From the NCBI RefSeq assembly GCF_001411555.2, contig NC_049916.1:10505945-10569944 (forward strand): 64,000 bases of DNA, in the 5' to 3' direction. Below the pieces are notes generated by a model. That model ran no database searches. It had not been told where the DNA came from and saw nothing but the letters and a program-made list of their open reading frames with translations. Origin of the DNA: Juglans regia. Taxonomy: Eukaryota > Streptophyta > Magnoliopsida > Fagales > Juglandaceae. The position numbers were made by a program, and so were the translations under genes. The stretch's first letter is position 1, and each line of letters begins with the position of its first letter. Below, in pieces: positions 10,416 to 20,667 of the stretch.

Positions 10416-10885
10416 TTATCACAATTTTTCAAATCCATATCACAACATATTCACAATAACTCACAATATATTCACAAAATAACATGCCACATGTATTAAC
10501 ATATTTCTAAACTTGAGTAAGCAATAAACATGTATTAACAAAGCCTAATGACAATATATTTCTAATAATAAACACAATATTTTAAATTTATATCACAACA
10601 TATTTAAAATAACTCACAAACTATTTACAAACTATACAAATAATAATCACAATATGATAAAGAGTAAGCATCAAATCACAACAACATATTGATAAAGTTT
10701 AGAAATATACCTAGCACTCACAATATCCTCTTACAAATCAAAATCTTCAAACTTCCCAAAACAAGCAATCCTTCAAAAAAATATAACACTAACTTATTAG
10801 AAATATTCTATAACAAAAACACATTCTATAAATATCATAAAATTTAAATAAAGACAAGAAATAAAAATATTTTCTTACCAAAACT

Positions 10886-10956
10886 CAACTCTCTCTCACT
10901 CTCACTCTCTAACTCAACTCTCTCTAACTCTAACTCTCTCTCTCTCACTCACTCAC

Positions 10957-11003
<47 letters not shown>
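10886..11003. repeat. CT/GA-rich microsatellite at inferred TNP2 leader
   Basis: CT-rich tract (CTCTCTCT with TAACTCAACTC interruptions). On the minus strand it is a (GA)n stretch immediately upstream of the donor-like GGTAAG at 10878, so it may form the 5'-UTR of the TNP2 transcript. GA/CT tracts are common in plant core promoters and leaders. Confidence 0.8.
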
Positions 11004-11006
<3 letters not shown>

Positions 11007-11007
11007 G

Positions 11008-11051
11008 CGCGCACGGGAGAAGAAGAAATGATGTGCTTCCTCCCGTGCGCG
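11008..11051. repeat. GC-rich hairpin (CGCGCACGGGAG arms)
   Basis: Exact 12-bp arms at 11008-11019 and 11040-11051 around a 20-base loop, in otherwise AT-rich surroundings. It is located at the inferred start region of the TNP2 transcript, between the palindrome cluster and the CT tract. It could be a structural element in DNA or RNA; role unknown. Confidence 0.8.
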
Positions 11052-11074
11052 TACTGATTAAGTTCTAAAATTAT

Positions 11075-11520
11075 TAGTTTAAACGTTCGAACGTTTAAGT
11101 TTTACGTCCGAACGTTATATTCTAAAATTATTCCCGCCCAGCACGTTCGGACGTTTACAATACACGTTCGAACGTACCCTTCTTATGATATAACATAAAA
11201 TCTAGCGGGAAAGTTCCCGCACTTTCCTCATTTTATGTTCGAATGTATCACAATTTTTCGTTCGAACGTTCGTAGATTTATAGATAAACGTTCGAACATT
11301 TAACTTAAACGTCCAAACGTACATTTCATGAAAGTGTTACCATATTTGAGCGGGACACTAATTTAACTAACGTTCGAACGTTAACAAATTTGGTGTTCGA
11401 ACGTATAGTATAAACGTCCGAATGTCTGAATAATCACACAGATACCTTAATCGAGCGGAAAAATTCCCACCTCTTAGTTTAACGTTCGAACGTTAACTTG
11501 AAACGTTCGAACGTACGATT
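11075..11520 (-). promoter_or_regulatory. Internal cluster of ACGTTCGAACGT palindromes upstream of TNP2
   Basis: About a dozen perfect or near-perfect copies of the 12-bp palindrome, for example AAACGTTCGAACGTTTA near 11080 and TAACGTTCGAACGTTAAC near 11370. They lie just upstream, in the minus-strand sense, of the CT/GA leader and the TNP2 gene. Because the same motif fills both subterminal zones, an element protein that binds the ends would also bind here. Autoregulation is inferred from En/Spm, where TNPA represses the element promoter. Confidence 0.6.
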
Positions 11521-11525
11521 CCTAC

Positions 11526-13133
11526 TATACTAACTTATAGTATAATATATATACTACATTTTATATATCTATAACTATATACTACATTGTATAGTATGAT
11601 AGCATAATATACTTTAAATGAGAACATCAACATATATAATATATAAACTATACCTTATATATAAATCAATAATTTATATTAAATTGTTACTTATTAAATT
11701 CTTTATTATATACTAACTTATAGTATAATATATATACTACATTTTATATATCTATAACTATATACTACATTGTATAGTATGATAGCATAATATACTTTAA
11801 ATGAGAACATCATCGTATATAATATATAAACTATATTATATATATAAATCAATAATTTATATTAAATTGTTACTTATTAAATTCTTTATTATATACTAAC
11901 TTATAGTATAATATATATACTACATTTTATATATCTATAACTATATACTATATTGTATAGTATGATAGCATAGTATACTTTAAATGAGAACATCAACGTA
12001 TATAATATATAAACTATACCATATATATAAATCAATAATATAGATTAAATTGTTACTTATTAAATTCTTTATTATATACTAACTTATAGTATAATATATA
12101 TACTACATTTTATATATCTATAACCATCAATAACATTGTATAGTATGATAGCATAATATACTTTAAATGAGAACATCAACGTATATAATATATAAACTAT
12201 ACCATATATATAAAACAATAATTTATATTAAATTGTTACTTATTAAATTCTTTATTATATACTAACTTATAGTATAATATATATACTACATTTTATATAT
12301 CTATAACTATATACTACATTGTATAGTATGATAGCATAGTATACTTTAAATGAGAACATCAACGTATATAATATATAAACTATACCATATATATAAATCA
12401 ATAATATATATTAAATTGTTACTTATTAAATTCTTTATTATATACTAACTTATAGTATAATATATATACTACATTGTATAGTATGATAGCATAGTATACT
12501 TTAAATGAGAACATCAACGTATATAATATATAAACTATACCATATATATAAATCAATAATTTATATTAAATTGTTACTTATTAAATTCTTTATTATATAC
12601 TAACTTATAGTATAATATATATACTACATTTTATATATCTATAACCATCAATAACATTGTATAGTATGATAGCATAATATACTTTAAATGAGAACATCAA
12701 CGTATATAATATATAAATTATACCATATATATAAATCAATAATTTATATTAAATTGTTACTTATTAAATTATTTATTATATACTAACTTATAGTATAATA
12801 TATATACTACATTTTATATATCTATAACTATCAATAACATTGTATAGTATGATAGCATAATATACTTTAAATGAGAACATCAACGTATATAATATATAAA
12901 CTATACCATATATATAAATCAATAATATATATTAAATTGTTACTTATTAAATTCTTTATTATATACTAACTTATAGTATAATATATATACTACATTTTAT
13001 ATATCTATAACTATATACTACATTGTATAGTATGATAGCATAATATATTTTAAATGAGAACATCACCGTATATAATATATAAACTATACCATATATACAA
13101 ATCAATAATATATATTAAATTGTTATTTATTAA
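11526..13133. repeat. 183-bp AT-rich tandem array, about nine units
   Basis: Equivalent points (the start of TAACTTATAG) fall at 11531, 11714, 11897, 12080, 12263, 12446, 12601, 12784 and 12967. The period is 183 bp, except for one unit shortened to 155 bp by loss of about 28 bp. Units are very similar and consist almost wholly of TATA-rich words with one CATCAACG. No coding frame. It sits between the two divergent genes of the transposon, so it functions at least as a spacer; its unit length is close to nucleosome-scale satellites. Confidence 0.93.
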
Positions 13134-13380
13134 TTCATCAATAAACACCATAAACTCATAAACTATTCACAAAATTCACAAACAATAATCACAATTATTT
13201 CAAGAGTAAGCATAAAATCACAACAACATGTATAAACATATTGCTAAACTTTATAAATATAACAAGCACTCACAAAAAAACCAATAATCTAATTGTCAAT
13301 AATATTATATAACATCCTAATATATAACTTAAACATTTATAATATAATATATTATAGATAAAATTTTGGAAATTAAATTG

Positions 13381-13547
13381 ACAAACGTTCGAACGTAATA
13401 ATAAGTACGTTCGAACGTTCTGTGTATATAAGGCCAAAACCGAACGTCGAAACGACATTTCCAAAACGTATCCATCGTCTTCTCCGTTCTTTGCCGCCAC
13501 GCCTCCGTCACCGCCGCCGTCAACTCCGCCACAACCGTCACTAAAAG
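13381..13547 (+). promoter_or_regulatory. Promoter and first noncoding exon of plus-strand CACTA gene
   Basis: Two palindromes (ACGTTCGAACGT-like, at about 13385 and 13408) are followed within 20 bp by the TATA-box-like GTGTATATAAGGCC at 13420-13433. A C-rich stretch without ATG then runs to the splice donor AAAAG|GTAGGC at 13547/13548. A matching acceptor, TATTTTCAG, ends at 14348, four bases before the ATG. The arrangement suggests that binding of the repeat-recognising protein would directly affect this promoter. Confidence 0.6.
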
Positions 13548-14348
13548 GTAGGCATTCATCTTTTATGCAAATAACATGTATTTTATTGAGATTTAGATTG
13601 AGATTTGGATTGAGTTTTGTTTAAAACCGGATAAGTATTACCGGATTTTCAACTTCATTTTCCGGCCACCACGGCCAGTCATTGGCCGAATAGTCACCGT
13701 AGAAATGTTTCTTGAAGTGTATACTTCATTTACATGGTGACATTTCGGCATTTAGAACCTTGTAGAGAAATTTTCGAGATTTCAATAATGGCTGAGTCGA
13801 CTCAGCCATTCTGCGTCGAAACGTTCGAACGTTTCACCAAGACATTCGAACGTACGACGTTTAAATTACAGAGCCGTTACGGCTTCCACGTTCGAACGTT
13901 AATCGTCTTACATTCGGACGTGAATATTATTAAACGACATACGTTCGAACGTGAATATTTACTTTCGCACGTAAATCACATACGGTCGGACGTTTAATTA
14001 TAACATCCGAACGTAGTGATTTTCTACATTATTCATGCTTCGACGTTCGGACGTTCATATTTACGTTCACACGTAAAACAAATACGTTCGAACGTACATT
14101 CGAACGTATTTGTTTACTGCTTATGTTCGAACGTACATCTGTACATTCGAACGTATTTGTTTTACGTTTGAACGTAAATTTATTTACATTATTTTACGTG
14201 CGAACGTATAAATTAACGTCCGAACGTTTTTATCTTTAACGTTCGAACGTTAAAGATAAAACGTTCGAACGTTAATGCAGAGCATCTTAAAATTAATACA
14301 AAAAAATGCATTATTGTAAATAATTTTTTTTTCCTTTTCTATTTTCAG
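13548..14348 (+). other. Inferred 5'-UTR intron filled with palindromes
   Basis: Bounded by GTAGGC and TTTTCTATTTTCAG. From about 13815 to 14275 it holds about twenty copies or variants of ACGTTCGAACGT, one of the densest clusters in the element; the final pair encloses TTAAAGATAAA. A plus-strand frame here (13734-13997) is built of the repeat and is unlikely to be a gene. The sites may act as an intronic regulatory region. Confidence 0.55.
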
Positions 14349-14351
14349 GAT

Positions 14352-15536
14352 ATGGCTCTTCCACTGCATACACGAAAACGAGGGAGGGAAGGAGCCACGT
14401 CGGACACTGCCCGTATCGGAGCTCGTACTGTTATGGTAGAGAGAGAGGTCTTAATTAATGAGTTCGACGAACTCTGTTGGCAGCAGACGAACCTAAGAGA
14501 TGTTTTCCTCAGTAGAGGCTGGGGAAATATCTGCACATTGAGGGGGAAGGTATACCCCTCAATGGTTCAAGAATTCTATATGGGGATGTGTGACATGCCT
14601 CCGGATGCATCCTCTCACACCGTGACTGTACGCGGTGTTTCCATTGAGGTATCGGCAGATGTCATCGGCGAGCACCTCGGGATTCATCGAGGAGTTGAGA
14701 CATTTACACACTCAACACCCCGTGAGGATGTAGGCACTTCTACATCATCTACTGGCCGGGGATGTGAGCCAGCATCAGCCAGAGATGCAGGCCAGTCAGA
14801 GGCTGAGGATACTGGCGTCGACGCTCGGGATGATGACCGAGACGAGGATTTCTACATCCTCACCGGGAGGGATCGCATGCAGATCGAGCGGAAGAACGCC
14901 TTCAACCAGAACCATCTGCTGCATTTCTTCCGCATGTTGCACCTTATTGTTGCAACAAATGTCGATCCTGTGGCTCATAAAACCACATTTAGTCGGCTTC
15001 GGGCACAATTTTTTATACGAGTGGCACGTGGAGATCCTATAGATTTGCCACTGCACATTTTTGAGAGGATCCGTTACGAGGCGAGCATCGTCTCCACGGA
15101 TAATCTCCCATATGGTGTCCTCATCAGCCGACTATTACTTGCACGGGGAGTGCCGACCCAGCCAGAGGAGCGGGTCAAAGATCAGATGAGCCCCCTCGAC
15201 ATGACCACGCATCGGCGTAGCATTGGACAGGCGAGGGGACGTCAGCCACCCCCTGTAGAGGATCTAGTTCCTCCGACGCAGCCTGAGCCAGGTCATGTCG
15301 GGAGTAGTAGTCAGCATACGCCGAGTACATCTGCAGGAGATGTGCGGCCTGCTTGGGTTGATGCGGTCATCTCACAGCTGACTGCGCATATTGATCATAA
15401 GATCGATCGATCGCTCGAGGCTATATCGGCGTCTGTTGCCGAACTCACCCATCGTGTAACTATCCTCAACGACAAGGTTGATACCTTGACTGAGGAAGTA
15501 CGGAGTTCGACTTTTGCGGATAACGTTATCATCTGA
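14352..15536 (+). CDS. Plant transposon-protein-domain gene in CACTA copy A
   Basis: An uninterrupted frame of 394 codons on the strand opposite the two transposase genes. The N-terminus is basic (HTRKRGRE). Residues about 40-110 contain LRDVFLSRGWGNI and VYPSMVQEFYMGMC, the pattern of the 'putative plant transposon protein' domain (Transposase_32). A second block near residues 190-280 (NHLLHFFRMLHLIVATN, then RAQFFIRVARGDPIDLP) completes it. A Pro/Gln-rich linker and a C-terminal coiled coil (about 340-390) follow. The start is chosen at the first ATG after a strong splice acceptor. Its role in transposition is not known to me; an accessory DNA- or protein-binding function is plausible. GC content is clearly higher than the flanks. 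Confidence 0.75.
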   Translation: MALPLHTRKRGREGATSDTARIGARTVMVEREVLINEFDELCWQQTNLRDVFLSRGWGNICTLRGKVYPSMVQEFYMGMCDMPPDASSHTVTVRGVSIEVSADVIGEHLGIHRGVETFTHSTPREDVGTSTSSTGRGCEPASARDAGQSEAEDTGVDARDDDRDEDFYILTGRDRMQIERKNAFNQNHLLHFFRMLHLIVATNVDPVAHKTTFSRLRAQFFIRVARGDPIDLPLHIFERIRYEASIVSTDNLPYGVLISRLLLARGVPTQPEERVKDQMSPLDMTTHRRSIGQARGRQPPPVEDLVPPTQPEPGHVGSSSQHTPSTSAGDVRPAWVDAVISQLTAHIDHKIDRSLEAISASVAELTHRVTILNDKVDTLTEEVRSSTFADNVII

Positions 15537-15539
15537 CTG

Positions 15540-15838
15540 TTGTTTACTACATTCTATCAAATTTTGTATTTTATTTTTAATATTTGTAACGAAAAATATT
15601 ATTGAATATTTTTATCGTTTTTTAATTTCAATTTTTAATCTTCTTTGATGTTATAATTTCCAACTTTAATACTAAATCACTGCATTTCAAATATATATAA
15701 ATCAATAATATATATTTATATATTACAAAGTGTGTATATATAAATATATACAATTCAATTTTTTAGACTTGTTCACAAATTATGCACAATAAAAATACAT
15801 AATTTTTAAATTAAAGTCATTTAATTTAAATTTACAAT
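15540..15838. other. 3' flank of the plus-strand gene, AT-rich
   Basis: No coding frame. It probably contains the 3'-UTR and polyadenylation region of the plus-strand gene (AT-rich with AATAAA-like words), then TA-rich filler up to the right subterminal repeats. Confidence 0.4.
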
Positions 15839-16140
15839 GAACGTTCGAATGTTATTACTTAACGTTCGAACATTGGTGCAAACATTTTACGTTCGAACGT
15901 AAAATTAATAACATTCGAACGGTTGCGCCAAAACATTTTACGTTCCAACGTAAACAGACATAACGTTCGAACGTATATGTGACGTTCGAACGCATATTTC
16001 CCATACGTTCGAATGTAAAAAAATCTCATTCTATCTTTAGTGACGGTTTCCAAAAATTGTCACAGAAAATGCCTTTTAGTGACGGTCTAGGGACTGTCAC
16101 AATTTCCCAACCGTCACTAAAAAGCAATTGTGTTGTAGTG
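15839..16140. repeat. CACTA copy A right subterminal repeats and TIR
   Basis: About seven to nine copies or variants of ACGTTCGAACGT between 15839 and 16020. GTGACGGTT and AACCGTCAC repeats follow, and then the right terminus TGTTGTAGTG at 16131-16140. The composition mirrors the left end, as expected for the binding zone of a CACTA transpososome. Confidence 0.85.
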
Positions 16141-16143
16141 CAG

Positions 16144-17021
16144 TACATGGAAGGTTTCCCTAGAGAGTAGAGATACATAACACAGAATAGAAGAAGATTC
16201 TTATTGCAATAAATTAAGCAAAAGGTTTAAGGCAATGTTTGGTTGAGAGAAATTTGGTTCATGTTTGAAATTTTTTTCAAATTCTTTTAAGATACAATTT
16301 TTATTAGGTTTCGGGAAAGTAGATATGAAAACTAATTTAATAATTTTTTGAATTATCTTTTATATTGGGATAATTTGTAAAATTGGATATATATAGGTAG
16401 AATTAAAAGTTTGTTTGAATACATATAGGTTTTTAGGTTAGTTTTTGTTTCAATTTACTTATAAATAAGTTTTGTTTTTTCTATTTTTCACCTTTCATTG
16501 AAATCTAATTAATGATTGGTTGAAAACATGAAAAGACGTTGAAAAAAAAATTTAAGATTGAATGCAAATCTTTTCCATAAAACAGTTAAATTATAACACA
16601 ACCTCAAACTTATATTGAAAAGATATATATACATAACTAGCGTTTATATGGGTTAAGTTTGGAGTGGTCTCTAAGTATAAACGAAAATTACAGCAATCAT
16701 GTCTTTAATTAAACGAGCATGGAGAAAAAGAAAAGAGGTACGTGTGTATATATATATATACACACACACACACTAAAATACCAAACCAAATACTTCAAAC
16801 ACAAGCCAATTAAATACCGTAAAATTATGAAGTAAAATACATAGAGATAAAGCAAAAAAGATAAAAATTCAAAAATACCACTTAAAATAATTATCCATAT
16901 CTCACACCCATATTAGGGCTTCACTTGTTGAAAGCGACTCATTCTCAAGTTTGAATCAAAATAATCATCATGATATAGAGATAAATAAGATACATCTAAT
17001 GTTGTCAAAATGCCATATATA
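16144..17021. other. AT-rich spacer with TA/CA microsatellite
   Basis: Nothing coding is recognised. A (GT)(TA)n(CA)n simple repeat lies at about 16743-16772. The remaining sequence is AT-rich and has no clear repeat boundary. Confidence 0.5.
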
Positions 17022-17991
17022 TGTAATGTTCGAAATCAAATCCAAGCCACATCTAAGCCTAAACTTCAAAAGGATCTGCCAATAATACAATTAGAACCTC
17101 GTTGGAATCATTATAAAAAGCAAAAATCTCTCTCCCAAGTAATATGAATTTCCGTGCACTACCTACACTCAATACTTAGTACAATGTATCACAATCTCAC
17201 CTCCTTTAAATTTATGATGTCCACATCGAGCAATTCAATCATATGTGGCATTAGTTAGGGGTGCTACTCGCCCATGTGGGGGCGGGTTGGCCCCTTCTTG
17301 CACCCCGCGGGGGCTGACCCCTGGTCCATAGTCCCCCGTCCACTGCCCACTCACAGCTGCACAGTCGTAGAAACAAAAAAAAAAAAAAATACAAATCCAC
17401 AAAAAATCTAAAATAAAAAAATCCTAAATTAGTAAAAAAAATTATTTCCAAAGTAATAAACATTAAAAAAAAGGAAAGAGAGAGAATCGAGAGATGAGTT
17501 TCTTTGACCTTAAAAGCAGAGGACAATGTCGCAACAAGGGAGAGATTGAGAGTCGATTGTTGAGTTGTCAAGCAAGGCTAAGAGCATAGATGAATTTGAG
17601 CTCCCGCCCAAAAAAGGTCATAGCTTCTAAAAAAAATCGTTATCAAAACGACATCATTTTTGTAACAAACTTATATATATATATATATATATATATTGGG
17701 TTGGACTTAAGCCCAGCCCAAGTGCGCGGGGCGGGGGGGGGGGCACCCCCGCACCATTTTCTCTCTACGCATTAGTCAAGTCCTACACTTGTAGCTAAAA
17801 TAGGTTCTGATACCATTTGTAATACATCAAAGGAGGCCCAAGCTCAGTTTGGGTCTATACTCTAAAAAGGATTTGGCACTAGTACAATTAGGTCCTATTG
17901 AAATCATTATAAAAAACAAGAACCTCCCCCTCCCAAGCAATGTGAGATCTCATACACTACCTATAATTAAAGTTCAATAATATTGTAAGCA
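17022..17991 (-). mobile_element. TRIM-type miniature LTR retrotransposon
   Basis: Two diverged LTR-like blocks, 17022-17191 and 17819-17991 (about 170 bp each, TG...CA), share AATCATTATAAAAA, a CTCCCAAG(T/C)AAT(A/G)TGA core and CACTACCTA. Beside the right LTR, 17803-17815 is GGTTCTGATACCA, the complement of an initiator-Met tRNA primer site, placing the element on the minus strand. A purine tract (minus-strand TTTAAAGGAGGTGAG) adjoins the left LTR. Without the hAT-like insertion at 17256-17768 the internal region is only about 120 bp and has no gene, which fits a TRIM. No clear 5-bp target duplication remains. Confidence 0.7.
17248..17776. mobile_element. hAT-like miniature element inside the TRIM
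   Basis: 513 bp (17256-17768) flanked by the 8-bp duplication GCATTAGT (17248-17255 and 17769-17776), the hAT signature length. The left end TAGGGGTG is identical to that of the hAT-like element at 40047. The right end does not match it well, so the terminal repeat is degraded. Near both ends lie GC-rich G/C runs, and between them an AT-rich core with poly-A and a (TA)n run. Frames within it (17251-17571, 17590-17775) are low-complexity and not genes. Confidence 0.65.
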
Positions 17992-18412
17992 TTCTCATAG
18001 AAACCTTACAACAGCTTGAATGGTCCATGTGCTCAATGCATCCATACCAATATTTCATTCCTTGAAAGCTGTCATCTTTTCCATATTACCAGTTGCATGA
18101 TACTTCTCGTTTTTGCTTGATAATCTTCTCTTATGTCTGTTCATGCACTTTCTATATAGATTTGACTCGTTCATTAGCATCTTCACTGAGTTGGTGTCAA
18201 AGTCATAAGAGGAAAATCCAAAGGGTCAACTCGAGTAAGTGCATATATATACACGGGACCAAACCAGTCATTTGACTTTAAGATCAATTTAAGAAAATTC
18301 ATTGAGCCAAAAAAATATTCCATTGACAAATATTCTTATACTCTATTAATTTCCCCAATCTTCGATTAACCACTTGGGTTTCATCATCGGATTGAGGATT
18401 ATTAGATGTTAA
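17992..18412. other. Spacer between TRIM and copia element
   Basis: No recognisable gene or repeat; AT-rich unique-looking sequence. Confidence 0.45.
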
Positions 18413-18739
18413 TCAAGTAAAGAAGGATGCACGGGAAGTGCATGACAGAATGTTAGAGAGAAGAATCAAAATTTCAATATTGCATTTCGTATTGTCTTTT
18501 TCCTCTATACAATAGAGCTCCAGCAGTGAGCTATTTATAGCCAACAGTGCATACACAATTTATAAGAAATAAATACAAGATTAAATCTCCACTGTACAGC
18601 TCATCAGTTTTCTGTTGTTCATAACAAATTCTAGAGCTTTCCGTGAGTGGGAATTGGTTATTTCAATACAGAGGCAGCTTTCTGTGTTGATGTAGTGCGG
18701 GCACAGCCTTCTTGCAATTTCGTGGAGTCTGGTGCTTCA
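18413..18739 (-). repeat. Copia 3' LTR
   Basis: 327 bp, matched to 21438-21764 with about nine substitutions (about 3%). Its terminal CA on the minus strand is changed to GA. It contains the CTATTTATAG box that would act as TATA in the element promoter. Confidence 0.9.
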
Positions 18740-18752
18740 ATTGTCCCCCTCG

Positions 18753-20487
18753 ATTCTAGTGGCACAGGGAAGATAGCCAAGGATGAGCAGAGCAGGTTGA
18801 ATCGAATTGAAGATAGTGGCTTAGTGAGGATGTCAGCCACTTGATCCTTGCTTGAAAAAAATGCAACTCTAAGTGTCTTAGCAGCAACTCTCTCTCTTAC
18901 AAAATGAAAATCAAGTTCAACATGTTTAGTTCTTGAATGTAAAACAGGATTTACTGACAAATAAGTGGCACCTAAATTGTCACACCACAGGGTTGGTGGA
19001 TCAATTAAGGGGATGGCTAATTCTTTTAACAGTGACTGAATCCAAAGAATTTCACAGGTGGTGTTAGCCACAGCTTTGTATTCAGCCTCGGTTGAAGAAC
19101 GAGCTATAGTGGGCTGCTTTTTGGAGCCCCAAGTAATTAAGTGCGAGCCAAAATATACGCAAAAACCACCAGTTGACTTGCGGTCATCTGGACACCCCGC
19201 CCAGTCAGCATCCGAGAAGGCAGTGAGTTGGAAGAAAGAAGATGATGAAAAGTGAAGGCCAAAGTGAGATGTAAGGCGAAGGTAGCATAAGATATGCTTG
19301 ACAGCTTGCCAATGTGAGACATGAGGGCAGTGCATAAATTGACACACTTTGTTGACTGCGAAGGACAAGTCAGGTCGGGTAAAAGAGAGGTACTGCAGAC
19401 TTCCTACGACACTCCTATAAAGCTGAGGATCTTCAAACGAAGGCCCATCAAGAGTCGAGAGTTTGACATTGGTACACATGGGGGTAGACACTGGCTTAGA
19501 CTTGTCCATGTTGGTCTTATGTAAAAGATCAGAAATATAGTGACTTTGGGACATGAATAAACCAGATGACATACGAGAGATTTCAACACCCAAAAAAAAA
19601 TGCAATATGCCAAGGTCTTTGACAGGGAAGTCACTACGGAGTGAATGAATAAAATCATGAATCAAAGAAATGTTAGAGGCAGTCACAATAATATCATCAA
19701 CGTAAATCAGAATATAAATTGAATTAGAGCCATGTGAGAGAATAAATAATGAAGAATTCGAAACTGAGGCATGAAAACCTAAGGAAAGTAACTTGGAGCT
19801 CAATTTAGAGAACCAAGCCCGAGGGGCTTGTTTCAATCCATAAATGGATTTGCGTAACTTACAGATGTGATGCGAAAATTCAGGATTTACGAACCCAACA
19901 GGTTGATGCATATATACATCCTCCTCCAAGTCACCGTGCAAGAAGGCATTCTGTATATCAAGCTGATGAAGAGGCCAGTTTCGGGTGACAGCAATGGAGA
20001 GGAGGAGCCGTATGGTGACTGGTTTAATCACAGGGCTAAAGGTCTCTGAGTAATCCAAACCAGGTTACTGATGAAACCTTTTAGTAACAAGACGAGCTTT
20101 TTGTCGCTCTAGGGTGCCATCAGCCTTCCTTTTGGTCTTGAGAACCCACTTAGAACCAAGAACATTGAAGTGAGGAGAGGGCTGTACCAAATCCCAGGTT
20201 CGGGTTTGAAGGAGCGCATGGAATTCGATGGCCATTGCGTCACGCCATTCGGGGTATTTGGCTGCTTCTGTGTAGCATGTGGGTTCTTCTAGAACTGATG
20301 ATGTTTCGGAGATAGTGAGGGAAGCAGATTTGGGTATTGGCCAGGGAATGGTTCCATCGGAATGGACAAGAGGACGAGAGGTGTTGGTTTTGGAACGAGT
20401 GAGTATGCCGTGTGTAGAAGAAATGGGACCAGGTGGAGGTTCTATCGGAAAATCAATAGGCGGCAGAGATGAGTTAGGGTTAGACAA
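18753..20487 (-). pseudogene. Copia reverse transcriptase and RNase H, one stop
   Basis: Open from 20487 to 20065 and from 20058 leftwards in the same register, interrupted only by a TAA at 20064-20062 just after a FHQ motif. Order: Ser/Pro-rich linker, YPEWRDAMAIEFHAL and LGSKWVLKTKRKADG (start of the RT domain), DYSETFSPV, LHQLDIQNAFLHGDL, GLKQAPRAWF, the catalytic IYVDDIIV, then RNase H with [23 protein letters not shown] and the end motif DILTKPL. All key acidic residues are present. A single C-to-T change can explain the stop. The purine tract and LTR follow directly; the C-terminal residues of the longer frame (to 18658) run into the LTR. Confidence 0.9.
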
Positions 20488-20667
20488 GGAGGTCGAAGGA
20501 GAAGAAGAAGATGGGCAGCTTGTTGGAGAAGAAGATGTGATGGATCGGGTAGGAGAGGAAGTGAGGGGGGGTGATGATGGAAAAGGATCCGTGGGCTGTA
20601 AGGAAGTTGCGGACTGGATTAATGAGCCCGTGTAAGAGTCTGCGGCTTGGAAACAATCAGAAGGGGC

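Larger units (their letters stand above)
9349..10878 (-). other. Inferred 5'-UTR intron of the TNP2 gene
   Basis: Minus-strand donor-like GGTAAGAAAA at about 10878 follows a (GA)n-rich stretch, and an acceptor-like TATATAG lies directly before the TNP2 ATG. The interval has no coding frame. It contains the long hairpin (9890-10067) and a 112-bp tandem repeat. The exon-intron reading is inferred from splice consensus only and mirrors the leader intron of the plus-strand gene at 13548-14348. Confidence 0.45.
4280..16140 (-). mobile_element. CACTA (En/Spm) transposon, copy A, complete ends
   Basis: An 11,861-bp element that begins CACTACAACA and ends TGTTGTAGTG, flanked by the 3-bp duplication CAG (4277-4279 and 16141-16143), as CACTA elements require. 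The imperfect terminal repeats extend to about 30 bp. It carries a TNP2-like gene and a Ptta/En/Spm-like gene on the minus strand and a third gene on the plus strand. Subterminal zones hold copies of CCGTCAC/GTGACGG and of the palindrome ACGTTCGAACGT. Internal features include a 183-bp tandem array, a 112-bp tandem array and two hairpins. TNP2 is damaged, so the copy is probably non-autonomous. Confidence 0.93.

Noticed and set aside
11526..13133. CRISPR-like array
   Set aside because: Units are contiguous 183-bp repeats without unique spacers, in a plant genome; this is a tandem satellite.
13734..13997. 87-codon plus-strand frame upstream of the CACTA plus-strand gene
   Set aside because: Composed of palindrome repeats within an inferred leader intron; no domain.
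18647..20635. Several plus-strand frames over the copia element
   Set aside because: Antisense of recognisable copia RT-RNase H and linker on the minus strand.
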